From Brachionus plicatilis (taxonomy: Eukaryota; Rotifera; Eurotatoria; Ploima; Brachionidae): 64,000 nt of DNA. Shown piece by piece: positions 46,064-59,400 of this stretch. Both the position numbers and the translations under genes were made by a program. A model generated the notes under the pieces. It worked only from the letters and a program-made list of their open reading frames with translations, was not told the DNA's origin and made no database searches. How positions within the stretch are numbered: position 1 is the stretch's first letter; every line of letters starts with the position of its first letter. Location: contig QEOQ01000303.1 in NCBI GenBank assembly GCA_010279815.1, positions 375,567 through 439,566 on the forward strand, written 5' to 3'.

Positions 46064-49000
46064 TCTCCGAAAAACTTGATATTGATATAATGTTGAAATA
46101 AATTTATAAGTGGGTTTGTAAGTGCTCTTAAAACAGTCAATAAAAATTTAATATGAATAAATGTCGCGCCTTTTATATAATCTAATATTTAAATTTAAAC
46201 CAGGCGTGAAAAATTAAATCCACTAGTCTTCTTGCAAAATTCCGTATCTTTTTTTAATTAAAATTCAATCGCTGTTTAACAAATTAAAGATATTTCTTTA
46301 TTTCATCTGATCTGAATTAAATTTCAAATATTTTGTACTATTTGTAATTAGAAACTTGAAATTTGTTTGGTATTTGTCAAATCTAGAATTGAACACCAAA
46401 TTTGTTACTGATTAGGATAAATTGGGAAAATATTTCTTGAAATATGATATTTTTAGCTAAATGCCAGAATCAATTAAAGGACTTTTAGAGGCGTATTTTG
46501 GTCTTAATTTTATTTTAATCATAAAATCGATTATATTCGCCAGAAACACTTTTCTTATTGTTATTTAAAAAAAAAAACTAATATTAATTATTATCTTGAA
46601 ATGATCAGTTTATTTTACTGATTTTTCGGCCTTGAATTCTTATATAGCAAAGATCATGATATAATTTAAATTTTCGATTTTTCTAATATTCATTCAAATC
46701 GGTGAATTTAGTTTGTAAATGATAACTGATTAATAGATTTTCTTGTCTTGATTTTACTTTAATTTTTTTTAAACTTTAAACGTTTCTGAATTATAACATA
46801 AAAATTTATTACTAATTTTCTGAAAAAAAATGATGACGGCGTTCTAACTTATTTTTTAATTGCCATATGGGCAATTGATAATACAAATTATGTTAAAAAA
46901 AATATTGCTGATTTTTAAGCACTTTTGAGATACAGAAACAAAATGTTTATTTATTATATGAAATTTAAAAATTAAATATATTTTTGTAAAATTTTGAACA
47001 AAAAAATTGCATCTTTTCTGAAATAATGAATTATTTGTCACAATTCGATACTTTGAATGATTTTAATCATATTTGAATGATTATTACTTTTTTGGTGGAT
47101 TCATATGATCAATATTTTTGATTATTTTAAAAATTCATTCAGTATTTTGTAATGAAAAAATTTATTCCTTCAATTATTTAAAAAATATTAATTAAATAAA
47201 ATCATTCAAATGCACTTTCATTATTTTTGTTGCTTGACATAACCTCTTTTAAATTAAAATCATGACTATCAAGTCGAAAATTTATGGTTTGCTCGTAAAT
47301 AATTAGAAAATTTATCAAGGATTTTATTAATAAATTGGTCTAATTACTCAAAAATTGAAAAATTTAAATCAGCATTTGGGTCATTCATCAGAAGAAAAAA
47401 TTGAAAAAATAAGAAATAATTTTTCTTGGTGGACTTTTATTTTTGAATTTTTGTTAACTTTGATTTAAAATTTATAAATACTATTAAAATTAAAAATTAA
47501 CATCTAAAATAATAAAAATTTACCTCAATTTTGCAATATAATCATGAATCACTTTATTATTTCTATTATAGTTACGGATGTTAGTTTTGATTTAAGACTT
47601 TTCATGAGTTCTAATATTTAAATTGTATTCTTTGCATCTATTTTCAAAAATATATAATCAAGTGCTCAATCAATTTTTTTTTATTCAAAATTAATTTCAT
47701 GACTTTTCATAGAACATTTTATAATTCAAATATGTCTTTTTCTAAAGGGGGACCCGATGAGGTACCTGAAATCTCCAAGTGATGTCTGAGCAAATATGTA
47801 TGTACTAGTTCCAGGGTTAAGAATAATGTTTTCTAATAGACCATTCCTTGGTTTAATTACTAATCCTGTTCAAGCTGTAGGATAGAGTCAAAAATCTAAA
47901 TTATGATATTCCCATCATCAGGATACGCCTCTAAGTTACTTTAAATCAATTCGAGAATTTAATAACATGATAGACATAGAAGCTCTATAGGGCAGATATT
48001 CAGGAGGAACTTGACTACCAGCACTAACCCAGAGAGGCAAGTATTTACAAAAACTATTATAATATGTTTATTTAGTTGAGCATAAATAATTAAATTGTTA
48101 TTTTTATTTTCAAACATTTTCGTCTAAATTTATTTTTAAATCCTATAATTAAATTTTATTTTAATTTCTAGTAATTGAGAAAGACATTAGACAAGTTAAT
48201 CTTTATTCAAAATTACATTAAGTAAAAAGAGACAATTTTTAATTTATTTCATGCTTCTTGAATGCGTGACTTTAAAGCTAAGATAGTAAAATATAGTTAG
48301 ACTCAAAAAATGACTTCAGCTTTGAAAAAAAATAAAAAGCTTTAAATAATTAACGGGTGTCCAAAATTTTAATTGGCATCTGAATTTAATAGAGTCTTAA
48401 CTATCTAAAACAAAAAATTTTCTTAAAAAAAAAATTAATTATTATACATTTTTGATAAATAATATAAATTTTGCAGTGTACCAAGTCCAAGATCGGACTT
48501 TAATTTAAAAAAATTAAAGTTCAAACTTGGACTTTAATTTGGTATTATATACAACTCTGTAATTATGTCCTATTACAATAACAATTTTATTGTAAATTAG
48601 AGTTGTTTAAAACTTGAAACTAGAAGTTTTCTACTAAATTAAGCAAAATTTAGTAGACATGGACTAAAGCTGTTCGAACAAACTCTGGGCAAACCCAAAA
48701 CTATTTAATAAAAATAAATTTAATGTTCAATAAGTCGCCTTTGATCAAATAAACAATTATCAAAATAAAGATATAAATACAAAATAATTTTATACAAAAT
48801 TAAAAGTCTCATTTTTTGTCAATAAAAGTTTGTAAAAGTGCCAAAATAAAATTGATTAAAAGTGACAAAATATTTTATTAATTATTAAAAAATTAAAAAA
48901 AAAAATTTAAAATTGATTAATTGACAATGTATTATTCTTAAATCAAACTTTTCTACTCTTGATAAGATCAAATATTTATCACAAATTTTGAATCCTTTTA

Positions 49001-49117
49001 CTTTTCAAATTTAAATTGCTATAAATTTATGTTATATATATATATATATAAATAGATGCTACATTTTTAAGCATTTTATAAGCATAATTTTGAAAAAAAA
49101 ATAGCGTTTTTGTTAAA
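46064..49117. other. Intergenic, no gene found
   Basis: AT-rich. A less AT-rich stretch at 47745-48050 (GGGGGACCCGATGAGGTACC, then later CAGCACTAACCCAGAGAGGC) has no ORF and could be a retroelement or RNA-derived repeat. At 48470-48610, AAGTCC-rich sequence ending ACAACTCTG resembles the hAT-type MITE family but without a clear duplication. A (TA)n microsatellite lies at 49034-49051. Confidence 0.4.
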
Positions 49118-49880
49118 ATGAGTGAACAAGAGCTTAAGATTGATCTAAAATCAATCTGTAAAAATATAATTGGCATCGGAAAAAACTACAAGTTAGCCGA
49201 GTGAATTTCAATAAAAATTAAATAAAACTATCAAAAATGTTTTTTTTAAAAAAGAGATCCTTCTAAAGAACATGTTCCCACAAACGAAGATCCTTTTATC
49301 TTTGCCAAGCCAATAAGTAGCTTAATAACGGAAGGAACATCCATAAAAGTAGATACACTTTTAAGACCAACCTTGGAAAAAAAATTTTCTTTTTTTGTGT
49401 CAGATTCCAAAAGGGTGGGGAACAATAATTCATGAAGTGGAGCTCGGAGTGGTTATCGGAAAGACAACCAAGTTTGTGACAGAAGAAGACGCCATGGATC
49501 ATGTTTTGGGCTACGTTCTGGCGCTGGACATGGGCAAATCACTAGAATTCGACAAATACCCAATTTTGCTGATCAAAGGCTTTGACACTTCTTGTCCAAT
49601 AAGTGATTTTATAGCCAAATCAAAGATTAAAGATGTGGACAATGTCAATTTAAAATTGAGTGTCAATGGCCAAGTTCGCCATGATGGCAACACCAAAGAC
49701 TTAATTCACAAAATACCTAGATTGATTAGTTATCTGAGCAACTTTTTTACCATGGACTATGGTGACTTAATCTTGACCGGAACACCAGTGGGCATTTCAA
49801 CAGTGCGACATGGCGACCTAATCGAAGCTAGCCTGGAAGACCTTGCCAATATCAAGTTTCCAGTTGTGGAAATGCAATGA
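49118..49880 (+). CDS. FAHD1: FAHD1-like fumarylacetoacetate hydrolase-domain protein
   Basis: Exons 49118-49200, 49255-49348 and 49404-49880 (654 nt, 217 residues; human FAHD1 is about 224). Members of this family hydrolyse acylpyruvates and decarboxylate oxaloacetate, with Mg2+, usually in mitochondria. Exon 1 carries the NIIGIGKNYK start that corresponds to the family's VGRNY, exon 2 FIFAKPISSL (the LKP motif), and exon 3 IIHEVELGVVIGK with the metal-binding HE.E, a YVLALDMG stretch with the third acidic ligand, FDTSCPISDF, VNGQVRHDGNT and LILTGTPVGI. All three metal ligands appear to be present. There is no obvious mitochondrial presequence in exon 1. The first 55-bp intron and the second 55-bp intron were placed by phase and by the continuity of the family alignment. 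Confidence 0.85.
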
Positions 49881-50370
49881 TTTATTTGTTTGGCTCAATT
49901 GAGCAAAATTTTTTGAATAAACTCTTTTTAGCTTAGCATAAATTACAATCCAACGAGTTTTTTCTTTCTTTTTCTTTTTTTTTTTTTGGTCAAGTAAATT
50001 CAGTAATTGCGTTTTACCACTAAAAACTGATATATTTGTATTTTGAACAAAACACACACATTTGAATAATGATTATATTTTTGCAATGACTTTACTTCAA
50101 CTTGAAATTTGAATGAAATATCGGAGTGTTGAAATATTTATTTTTTTCTTCGATTGAGTTTTGGTTTATAGTTCTTTCTAAGGAGAAAAAAAAAAGTATG
50201 GGATTATTTAAAATAGACAATTACATCATAGATTAAAATAAGACATATAAAAACAAAGAAAAATTCTCATCTCCTCATTTTTATTCTAAACAACAACAAA
50301 TATCAAAATTTAATTTAAAAAATTAGAAAAAACCGCAAGTGATCAGCCGCTAGCGACTAGGAATTACACA
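49881..50370. other. 3' flank of the FAHD1-like gene and 5' flank of the RRM gene
   Basis: A T-run at 49972-49986 follows a pyrimidine-rich stretch. The 35 bases before the RRM start are relatively GC-rich (CAGCCGCTAGCGACTAGG) and probably 5' untranslated sequence. Confidence 0.4.
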
Positions 50371-51509
50371 ATGTCGAATTTGGCCAAAATTGAAGAAGCC
50401 AGCTCTGAATGCTCTCAAAATGACACCATCCAGGGCATCATGAACTTAAACCTGAGCGATTTTTGCTCCAACTTTAAATCATCAGCCCATGAAGGAAACG
50501 AGTATTTCTCGTCTCCTTCGAAATCTTCATCCCAAGAGTACTCTCCCTTGGAGTCAGCCATCTTCCAAGCTCCATTAGCTGCCAGCTCTCTGTCCAGAGA
50601 CTTAAATAACAACCTGATGGACGATAGTGCTCTGGAGCCTGACAAACATGTTACTAAGCTTTTTGTGGGCAACCTTCCGACCAGCACTACTTTGCCCGAA
50701 CTGTTAAATGTCTTTAAAAAATACGGTCCTGTTAATGAAGCCTTATCGGTCGTAAAAGACCACAATTACGCCTTCATTCATTTCTATAACCGAAAAGACG
50801 CCGAAATCGCGCTCAAAGAGGTCAATGACAGTTTGTTCAAAGACCGCTATATAAGAGTACAATTTTCGACAAGTCAAAATTTTACCAATACCAAAAATAG
50901 AGGTAAATTAGTCAAACAAAAAAAAAATTTTTTTTTTGATAATTTTTTTTAGGCCTAGAAAAAAGACGCTCAATAACTTGTCTAGGAAACGGGTTTAGTC
51001 ATCAAAATAAGAGCACAGCACCCACCCAGTCCATTCCTTACTCCCAGTCCAGTCCAATGTTGTCAAACGCCTTCAATTCCAGTGCCCTTGGATCTAAGGC
51101 TTTCAGGCCGATTGTTTCCAATCGAATTCCAAATAGTCAATCAGCTTTTTTTGACAGAAACTTTTTGTCTCCTTCAGCAAACCTAAATGCCCAGTCAAAT
51201 TTGTTAATAGAAGCATCTAAACTTCAAAGTATGAGATTGGGCTCCTTTAATCAATTTCACGAGGACTTTCAGCAAAAACAACAAATTATCCATGCCTTGT
51301 ATTTAAAACAACAGCAACAGTTGCTCCAGCAGCAAATTCAGCAGCAGTTGCAGCAGTTCCAGTCGAGCCAAAATGAAAGATCAGTTCCAAATTTTAGCAT
51401 TCCCAAATCAAATACAATATCAAGTTTCAATTTTTCTAGCGCAACACTCAATAGTCAAAGTTTAAACTTGAATGATAAAGTTGTGAATAAAACTAATTTC
51501 AATAATTAA
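50371..51509 (+). CDS. RRM-domain RNA-binding protein with Gln-rich tail (lark/RBM4-like RRM)
   Basis: Exons 50371-50902 and 50953-51509 (1089 nt, 362 residues). One RNA recognition motif spans about residues 93-165: RNP2 KLFVGNL, a helix ELLNVFKKYGPV, RNP1-like NYAFIHF, and a second helix DAEIALKEVN. The spacing and the short KDHNYAFIHF form resemble the lark/RBM4 family, but the CCHC zinc knuckle of those proteins is not visible. The N-terminal 90 residues are Ser/Glu-rich; the C-terminal half is Ser/Asn-rich with a strong Gln tract (LKQQQQLLQQQIQQQLQQF), typical of proteins that form RNP condensates. Codon use is richer in G and C than that of most neighbours, suggesting high expression. 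A role in mRNA regulation is inferred; the subfamily is uncertain. Confidence 0.8.
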
Positions 51510-51976
51510 TTTTTCGAAAATCATCAAAATTAGCCGCAATTTCAATTTCAATTTCAATTTTTTTTTCTTTAAAAATACTCACTTAAGCTTGCTTTTTTTT
51601 CTAGTTCAAAATTTTCCGCTCTTCATAATTTTATTAACATTAAAAAACTTAGCTATTTCTATATCTATATCCATTGCTTATGTGAAGATTTAATTTAAAC
51701 CGTTGAAATTCGATTTAATTTTATTTTAGCTCTAGTCAAAAGTTTAATCAGTCCAAATTCTCCGCATTTTTTACCAAAAATTTTAGATCTCATTTTTAAA
51801 CCATTGCATCTCTAACTTACCGTTTAATTTGATGAATTTTTTTTTCAATTACTAATGAAAGATATTAAATAAAAAGTTGAAAAAAAAATATTTTCTATTT
51901 AATTGATTTATCTTATTTTGATAAAAAAAACTCCATTTTAAATTTGAGCATAATTATAACTTTAAATTTAAGAATT
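51510..51976. other. 3' UTR/intergenic region
   Basis: It starts with a CAATTTCAATTTCAATTTC microrepeat at 51537-51558 and is pyrimidine-rich after that. No gene. Confidence 0.4.
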
Positions 51977-54900
51977 ATGTTTTTTAAAAATGTTTTCTTA
52001 ATTTTTATACTGGTCAGCAAAAGTTTGACCAGTGACCTCTATTGTAACAAAGAAAGCATTTCACCTGTAGCTGGTCTGATTACAGAATCTAAAAAGTTTA
52101 AATTCAACTAAATTGAACCTTTTTAGACCCAACTACATTGCCCAAATTACCAGCTGAATTTCAAACAAGGGTTCAGGCGACTTTTAATTCGGAAAGAACA
52201 GTGGAATTTTTTTTAGTCTTTGACTATTATGACCAAAAAGCTGAAATAATTACTCAAGAAGAGATCGAACATGACCGAAGAGTATTCTACTATGACAAAA
52301 ACGAATATTTTACAATTTCAAGTGGAATTTTATTATCAGTTTGATTTAATTCCAATTTTTTTACTATTCTTTTACCAGATTACAGAAAATGCCAAGTAAA
52401 GAAAATAAATGAATCGTTCGATGAATTCAACTTTTTTGGTTTGGTATATGGACCCGATGGTGCTATTAATATGAAGCCTGTTAATGATCTGTTACATTTT
52501 AACAATGAATTTCCACATGTACACAATCAAAAATTTAGATTAAAATGTTCTCATTTTTTTTTTAAGATGTATGTTGGCCAAGAGGTTTATAGAGGTATAC
52601 CGGTAAAACATTACCGTTCGTGTCAAGATTGGATTGAATTTAATGCCAATTTTTTGATAGATTTCTATTTTAGTGGTATTTTATAAAGCATTTAGCAATT
52701 TTTTTCCAATTTAATTTCCAAAGTTTCTGAGTTTGAACAATCCGTAGGCTTTCCGGACATAAATGCCCAAGTACCAGTTGCGTCTGTTATCAAAGGATCA
52801 TTAACCAGAGCAGGCAGATCAGTGCTAATAGAAAACACATATGAATTTTTTGAGTTTAGACCTTTTGTTGAAAGAAAATCAGACCTATACGTGGTAAATT
52901 TAATTGACAACATCCATTTGGGTCTTTGATAATTTTTTCCCAAGCAACCAAGTGGAGTTTTTTGCCAAAATCAAACTTTCAAGGGCGAAATGCCTCCTAT
53001 TCCAAGATCGTTTTCATTTACTGAAGAAATTTTGATAAATGATAAAAAAATGGCCAAATCAAATAAAGTATACTATTCCTATGATCTAAAAGCTATACGA
53101 TATGACACGTTAGCTACAAAAAACTATCGAGAAAACGCTCCGCTAAAAATTATTCACGACTTTAATAGTGGTATAAAATTAATTGAAGTTTTAAATTTAA
53201 AAAAGACTAAAATTTTAAAAGGTGTTGGCTTCGTAATTGATGAATTCATAGGAAACTGTTCGATCATTTCGCTAAATAATGACCAAGATTCCATTTCACT
53301 AGCAAATTCTGCCGGCCTGGCACTGACTATGAAGGATCCAAATCAATTTTTTTTCATAGATGACACTTATTTTTATGCTGGCCAAGTACTCTTTTAAATG
53401 AAAAAGTTAATAAAAAAATAAAAATTTATAATCAAAGCGTTTGGAAAGAGGTATAATATGTGATGTTTTTGTTTCGAAAAGAACCGATTTTAAAGGTGTG
53501 ATCGATAAACAACCAGAATATTGGGTTTTTGAAATATATTTCATGGCAGTAAGTACAACTCAATTGATTTGTTAATTGATTTTAAATTTTTTTTCTAAGA
53601 TTGGTCAGGTAATGGAAAGCTCTGAATCTGAACATCCTGTAGCTCCAATCGCTATTAAAATAACGTCCAGCGATGTAATTATTTTTATATATTATTCAGA
53701 GTTGTTTAAAAGTCCCAAAAAAAAGCCCAAGTCTTTAAAAAAAAGTCCAAGTCCAAATTTTTATTTTTTAAATTTGCTAGATAAGGCTTCACATCAAAAA
53801 TTTAAATACTCTTGGGTTGTCTAATGCAATAGATTTGCCAAATAACAGAATTTTCTTGCAATTTTAGCATAAATGTCTTCACAATATTCAAACCGGGACT
53901 TGGACTTTTGAAAAAAAATTTTGAAAAATAAGTCCGGACTTGACTTGAGACTTGTGACTTTTAAACAACTCTGATATTATTGATTTTTTATTTAAAGAAA
54001 ATTAAAATAAAAACTTTATTAGGAAAAAGTCAAATACATCATAAATATGTTTAATTTTGATCCAGTTGAACCGTCGTTTAAAACTTTCGATGTGTCTCAG
54101 TGTTACAAAAATAAGGAAAAAATCCAATTTGCCATTTCTTTTGACTATCCACAAGATATTGACAAGATTGTTTTCAAAGAAATCTTTGAAAGGTATGTGG
54201 AAAAAAAATTTTATGAACCAATACTTTCGGCATTATCAGTGTACAACCTTTCACCTTTGCGAATTATTCCTCCAGAAATTAGGGCATCAAACATTGGTTT
54301 CGTAATTTATACAGGCTTAACCAGCTATGCTCCGCCAATTAGTAATATATAATATTTTTAAAAAATAAATAATTTTTAAAAAATTGGAAAAAAAAAATTT
54401 AAAGATCATTTTAGACGGCTGATAGATGTTAAGATTGATATTCAACATGTCGTAAATAGAATAGAATCATCTAGTCCAGAAAACTGCGCTTATCAATGTC
54501 TTAAAGACTCGGCTCTAAACACAAATTTTTATCGCTGCTTAAGCTTCGACCTATGCCTGAATACTGACTCTGTGTCATCATCTGCCACCTTTATTTGTTC
54601 ATTTTACAATTCTTCATTTTCGACTGATCCGTCTTTGATAATTGAAAATGGAACTTTATGTGACCATTATTCAAGTAAGACCAGAATGTGTTGCTTTTTT
54701 TTTTGATTTTTTTGGTTTAAGAAAATGTGATTACATTTGATAGCGTGGACAAAGAAGATGCCTTCCGAATAGTTGAAGATGCTGTGCTGAAAGGACTTTT
54801 TAATATTGATTACGAAAACAGCGGACTATTTTTATCTTTTAAAGCAAATGATATCTATCCAGCTACCTTAGATGCTTCGACGGATTCTACCGGAAAACCA

Positions 54901-56167
54901 CCTCAAGGCTCGAGTACATATTTTTTTCTTTTGCTTTAAAAATAATTTTATTTTAAAATTAATATAATTACAGCGAGTTTTTTTCAAAAATTTCGCTTGG
55001 CAAATGAAAGTTTTGATCTTAATTTGGAAATTATCAAACAAAACAACTCAATACAGTTTAGGCAACGCAAAGGAATAAGCATTGATGAATGTGCTCGGCT
55101 TTGCATTAAAGAACTAGCTTTCAGGTGTGATGCACTTACTTACGAATCAATATTAAGAGAATGTAAATGGTCTTCAATTACCATTGATTTCTTATCAGAT
55201 ATAGATGATAATAAATATGTTATCAAAAAAGATGGATTTTTTCTTTATCAAAGTAATAGTTATTAGTTAAATTAGAAGAAAAATTTTAAATTTTTTTAGG
55301 AGATGTAATTTCACTATTCACTGAATTTCCATTTACGACCGCTACTAGAGGTGACTTGATTGAAATAATTGTCAAAAATGAAGAAGAATGTGCCTATGAA
55401 TGTAGTCAAGAGAAAAAATTTAAATGTAGAAGCTTTAACTTATGTGATAATCCGAGAGACGAAAAATTTAAGTACAGATGCCTGCTAAGTGACAAGCATA
55501 CACACGACGATGACAAAAATCCAGATTTGATCTATTCTCCTACTTGCAGACATTTTTCAAGTAAATAAATTTTTTTTTTTCACTTTTGGTACAATAAATT
55601 TAAGGAGAGAATATTGATGATTATAAATTGGTCGCTGGTTACCAGTTAAATGTAAAACCAGAAGCAAAATATGTCAATACATCGGTGGATAGATGTGCAT
55701 CTGCTTGCTCCTATATGGAAGCTTTTGTTTGTAGAAGTTTTGACTATCTTATTGACACCAATGTGTGTTGGCTGTATAAAGAAAATGTAAAAGATAATAT
55801 TCATTCAAATGTTGAATTATTTTCAAATAAAAATTCAAATCACTATTCGAGTTGGAATTAAAAATATAAATTTATTGATCAAATATTTAAAATTATTTTT
55901 AAGGAGAATATTTAATTGAAAACGGTATAAGCTTAGAAATAGATGCAGTGTCAAAGAATCGTAAAAAATATCAAACAGGTAAAATTTTATAAAGTTTGAT
56001 TCAAAAATAAGTTCATTTTTTTAGGTACTTTGGTATCGGTTAGCATTTTATCACTGATAATAGGTTCAGCTTTGGGTATGTTAGTTGTTTGGTTTGCAAT
56101 GAAAATAATTAGAAAAAGAAAAGATTTGCCTGCTATGAGTTACACAAATCCAAATTCCCAATCTTAA
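51977..56167 (+). CDS. Type I membrane protein with LolA-like ectodomain and four PAN/apple-like modules, copy 1
   Basis: Sixteen exons: 51977-52073, 52127-52321, 52379-52675, 52724-52893, 52945-53170, 53222-53385, 53438-53548, 53600-53674, 54023-54341, 54405-54674, 54722-54913, 54974-55252, 55300-55560, 55605-55850, 55904-55978, 56025-56167 (3120 nt, 1039 residues). A signal peptide (MFFKNVFLIFILVSKSLTS) leads into LPKLPAEFQTRV and a beta-rich region with FDYYDQKAEI, LKAIRYD, HDFNSG, PNQFFFIDDTYFYAGQ and CDVFVSKRTD. This resembles the repeated LolA-like domains of metazoan membrane proteins (assignment moderate). Four Cys-rich modules follow (about 54405, 54974, 55300 and 55605), with DECARLC, CRSFNLC and HYSS motifs as in PAN/apple domains. 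The penultimate part is a transmembrane helix (VSILSLIIGSALGMLVVWFA) and a short basic tail ending LPAMSYTNPNSQS. A cell-surface binding or lipid-handling role is inferred. A MITE enlarges the 53675-54022 intron. It is the tandem paralogue of the next gene. Confidence 0.8.
53697..53973. mobile_element. hAT-type MITE, copy C, inside an intron
   Basis: It starts CAGAGTTGTTTAAAAGTCCC and ends with the complement (GTGACTTTTAAACAACTCTG), flanked by the 8-bp direct repeat ATATTATT (53689-53696 and 53974-53981). The interior is AAGTCC-rich. It lies in the intron at 53675-54022 of PAN gene 1; the matching intron in the paralogue (58143-58191) is only 49 bp, so that intron approximates the empty site. 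Confidence 0.9.
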
Positions 56168-56431
56168 TTTTTTAGATAATTTTTAATTATCTTCATATTA
56201 ATTTTATTCAATTTATCTAAATTGAAATTTTAGAAATCATTTTTTTTATCTTTTTTTTTCTTAATATTTTTATTTATTTTTTGTTTACCAGCATTTAAAA
56301 TTTAATTTTTATATAATAAAGACAATCACGAGTTTATCTTATTTTAGATTTATCTATAAAATAAAGCTTTATTTGTTTAGTCTTTATTTAAATTCTATTT
56401 TATTTTAAAAAAATTAATATTTTTGAAAAAT
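56168..56431. other. Spacer between the tandem receptor genes
   Basis: It is 264 bp and AT-rich, with the polyadenylation region of copy 1 and the promoter of copy 2. ATAAAG/AATAAAGC signals lie near 56313 and 56360. No coding sequence. Confidence 0.5.
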
Positions 56432-59400
56432 ATGCATTTAAATAAATCAATTTTATTAATTTGCCTTTTGGTTACATTTTTTGAATGGTCTCACGAGACC
56501 GATCCATTTTGTCAACCTCTCAACCCAAACATTGGTAACAGAAAAAAAATGTTTTTCCTCATTTAATAAAATCAATTGTAGATCCATCTAATTTACCCAA
56601 ATTGCCGCAAGAGTTCCAAACTCGAATTGAAATTAATATTTTGAATGAAAATAGGAGTGAAGAGCTATTTGTCAAGTTTGATTACTACGACAAAAAAGGA
56701 GAAATTATTAAAAGAGCTAGAGACAAAACATCTAGAACGATTTACTTTTATGACAAAAATGAGATATTTTATTTAGAGGGTATTTATAATTTAAGGAAAT
56801 TCTTTGGAAAATTGTTGATTTTTTTTAAGATAATCGATGTAGTGCTACTAAATTAAATGAAAGTTCTCAAAATATTTATTTCGGGCTAATGTTTGATGGA
56901 AATAGTTATGACATGCAGCAATCGAATTACTTTTTTCATTTTAATAATGGTAATCCGACTGTTAAATTAGCAGATACAAAATGGAGAGACATTCCGGTAT
57001 AAATTAATTTTTTAAATTAAAATTTTTTTAAGATCGTTCTTTTTAGGCAAGTCATTTTCAAAGCTGCCAGAATTGGACAGAGGTTAAAGGAAATGTGTTA
57101 ATAGATTATTACTTTAGCAGTAAAATTAAAAAAATTTTCAAAGAGCAATATTAAATTAATTTCTAAGAACCGAACCATGCTTATCCAATTAATTATGATC
57201 CCAGTTTCAAAGAATTGCCTATTTCCATAATGATAGAGGGCTACATCAATATTAATCAAGCTCAGGAGACTAAAATAAAAATTGAATACAACTTTTTTGA
57301 ATTTAGAACAGCCATTGAACGAAAATTTGATCTTTATACGGTAAAACAAGAATCATTTTTTTTTAGATTAATTTTATTTTTGTTGGTTCAAGCTTCCAAA
57401 AGGTGTTTATTGCGATGGTCAAACTTATAAGGAAGAATTGCCCAAAATTCCAGACACTTTTTCATTCAGCGAAGATATAATTTCGCAACAATTTAATTAT
57501 GAAAAAAGCACTAATGTTCATTATTCGAAACCATTAAAGGCTGTCAGATATGATTTTGAAGCAAATAAAATAACAAATCCATTATTTACGGAAGGCCCTT
57601 ATAAAGCGATACATGATTATACAAGCGGTATTTGTATATTTAGATAAAAAAAATGTTTACTTTTTATTATTTCAAAATAGGAGTTGGATTCGCCATTAAT
57701 GAAGACAATAAGAACTGTCTTCTATATCCAATCGGAACTTTTTCAATTGCTCGAAGTGATATTTTTCCAGTTCAAACAGGAAATGAAGCACTTATTCAGC
57801 TTACAGAACCAAATCAATTTTTTTATCTAGATGACACTTATTTTTATGCCGGACAAGTAATTCCTACACATAGTTCAAAGAATTAATTTAATTTAAAAAA
57901 ATTTATTAAGAGATACGAAAGAGATATTTTATGTGACGTTTTTGTATCAAAAAGAACTGATATTCCAATTTTAAATAAGACTGGAACTCCAGTGTTAGTG
58001 GAATTTTATTTTCAAAATGTAATTTTTGAAAAATCTAAAATTAAAAATTAAATTTTTTTCCAAGAGTATTGCTAATTATGATCAAGGCCTTGATAAACTA
58101 GAAGAAGTTGTTCCGATATCAGTGCATGTTACCATTGAAAATGTAATTTTTATTTTATTTTATTTAAATTTTTATTGATTATTTTAATTAGCCTAATTTA
58201 AAATTAATTAATCACATTTATAACTTTGATTCCGGCTCGTATAACCGTAGATTTGACATCAGTGAGTGTTTCTATGGAAAAGACAAAGCTTTGTTTAACA
58301 TGAAATTCAAAATTCCAGAAGGCTTAGGTAGATCTAATTTTAATGTAAAAATTCAATTTAATAAACAAGCATTTTCATAGACCGCAAAGAATTTATGAAT
58401 AGATTTGAGAGACCAGTTTTAGAACAATTTGAAGAAACCATAAAAAAATCGCTAAAAAGCTTAGAATATTCACCATTAAGAATTGTTTCACCCAGAATAA
58501 AGGTTGAAAATAGCAGTTTTATTATCAGTTCGGGAGTCACGGGAACAGCCGAATCGATACGTATTTATTAATAATTTTCAAATTTCTAAAATTAGTAAAT
58601 TTTTTTAAAAGTTCATTTTAGAAAAGTAAACGACTCTAGAATTGATCAATCTAAAGTAAGATACAAAGTCCAAGCTGATTCTCCAAAAAAATGTGCCAAT
58701 GCTTGTTTGAAAAAGACTGAAATTCAAGCACTAACCGGAGACCCAGATTTTATCTGCAGAAGTTTTGATTACTGTCCAGACTCGTCATCATCTAATGGTT
58801 ATTTCTGTAGTTTTTATGATTTGACCGTTTCTGATCCTGGTATTACTCTCGAGTCCGCTCCTGCTTGCGAGCACTATTCTAGTAATTTAATTTTAAAAAA
58901 AATTCAAAATTTCTTATCATTTTTGTGTATATTCTTTTAGAATCAACAAAAGATTTTGACATTGCCACAGTTGATCAATTGTATGGAAGTGTGAAAGAGG
59001 CAGTGTTAAGAAAAGAATTTAAATTTGATATTGAGATAAAGCAAAAAGTATTGTAGAAAAATAAAAAAAAAAATTTAAAAACTAAATTATTGATGCTTAG
59101 AAAATATACACTTTTGAACCTGAAGATATTTTTGATCAAACTGAAGGACAAAACACAGGCACAACCGGCTCGAGTAAATTTCTGAAACTTAAACTTTTTT
59201 AATAAAATTAAATTCAAAATCATAAGCTTCCTATTTCGGAAGATTCGATCTCTTATTCAGAGATACAGACTTTCAACAAAGTTATTTTAGTTCAAATCCG
59301 TCAATAATATCTCGAAAAAAATCCATGGTCTCTGTTGATGAATGCGCTAGATTGTGTATTTTTGAACCAACTTTTAACTGTGAAAGTTTTACATTCAATG

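Noticed and set aside
49818..50057. Lys-rich minus-strand ORF
   Set aside because: The Lys run comes from the T-run at 49972-49986 and the ORF overlaps the end of the FAHD1-like exon.
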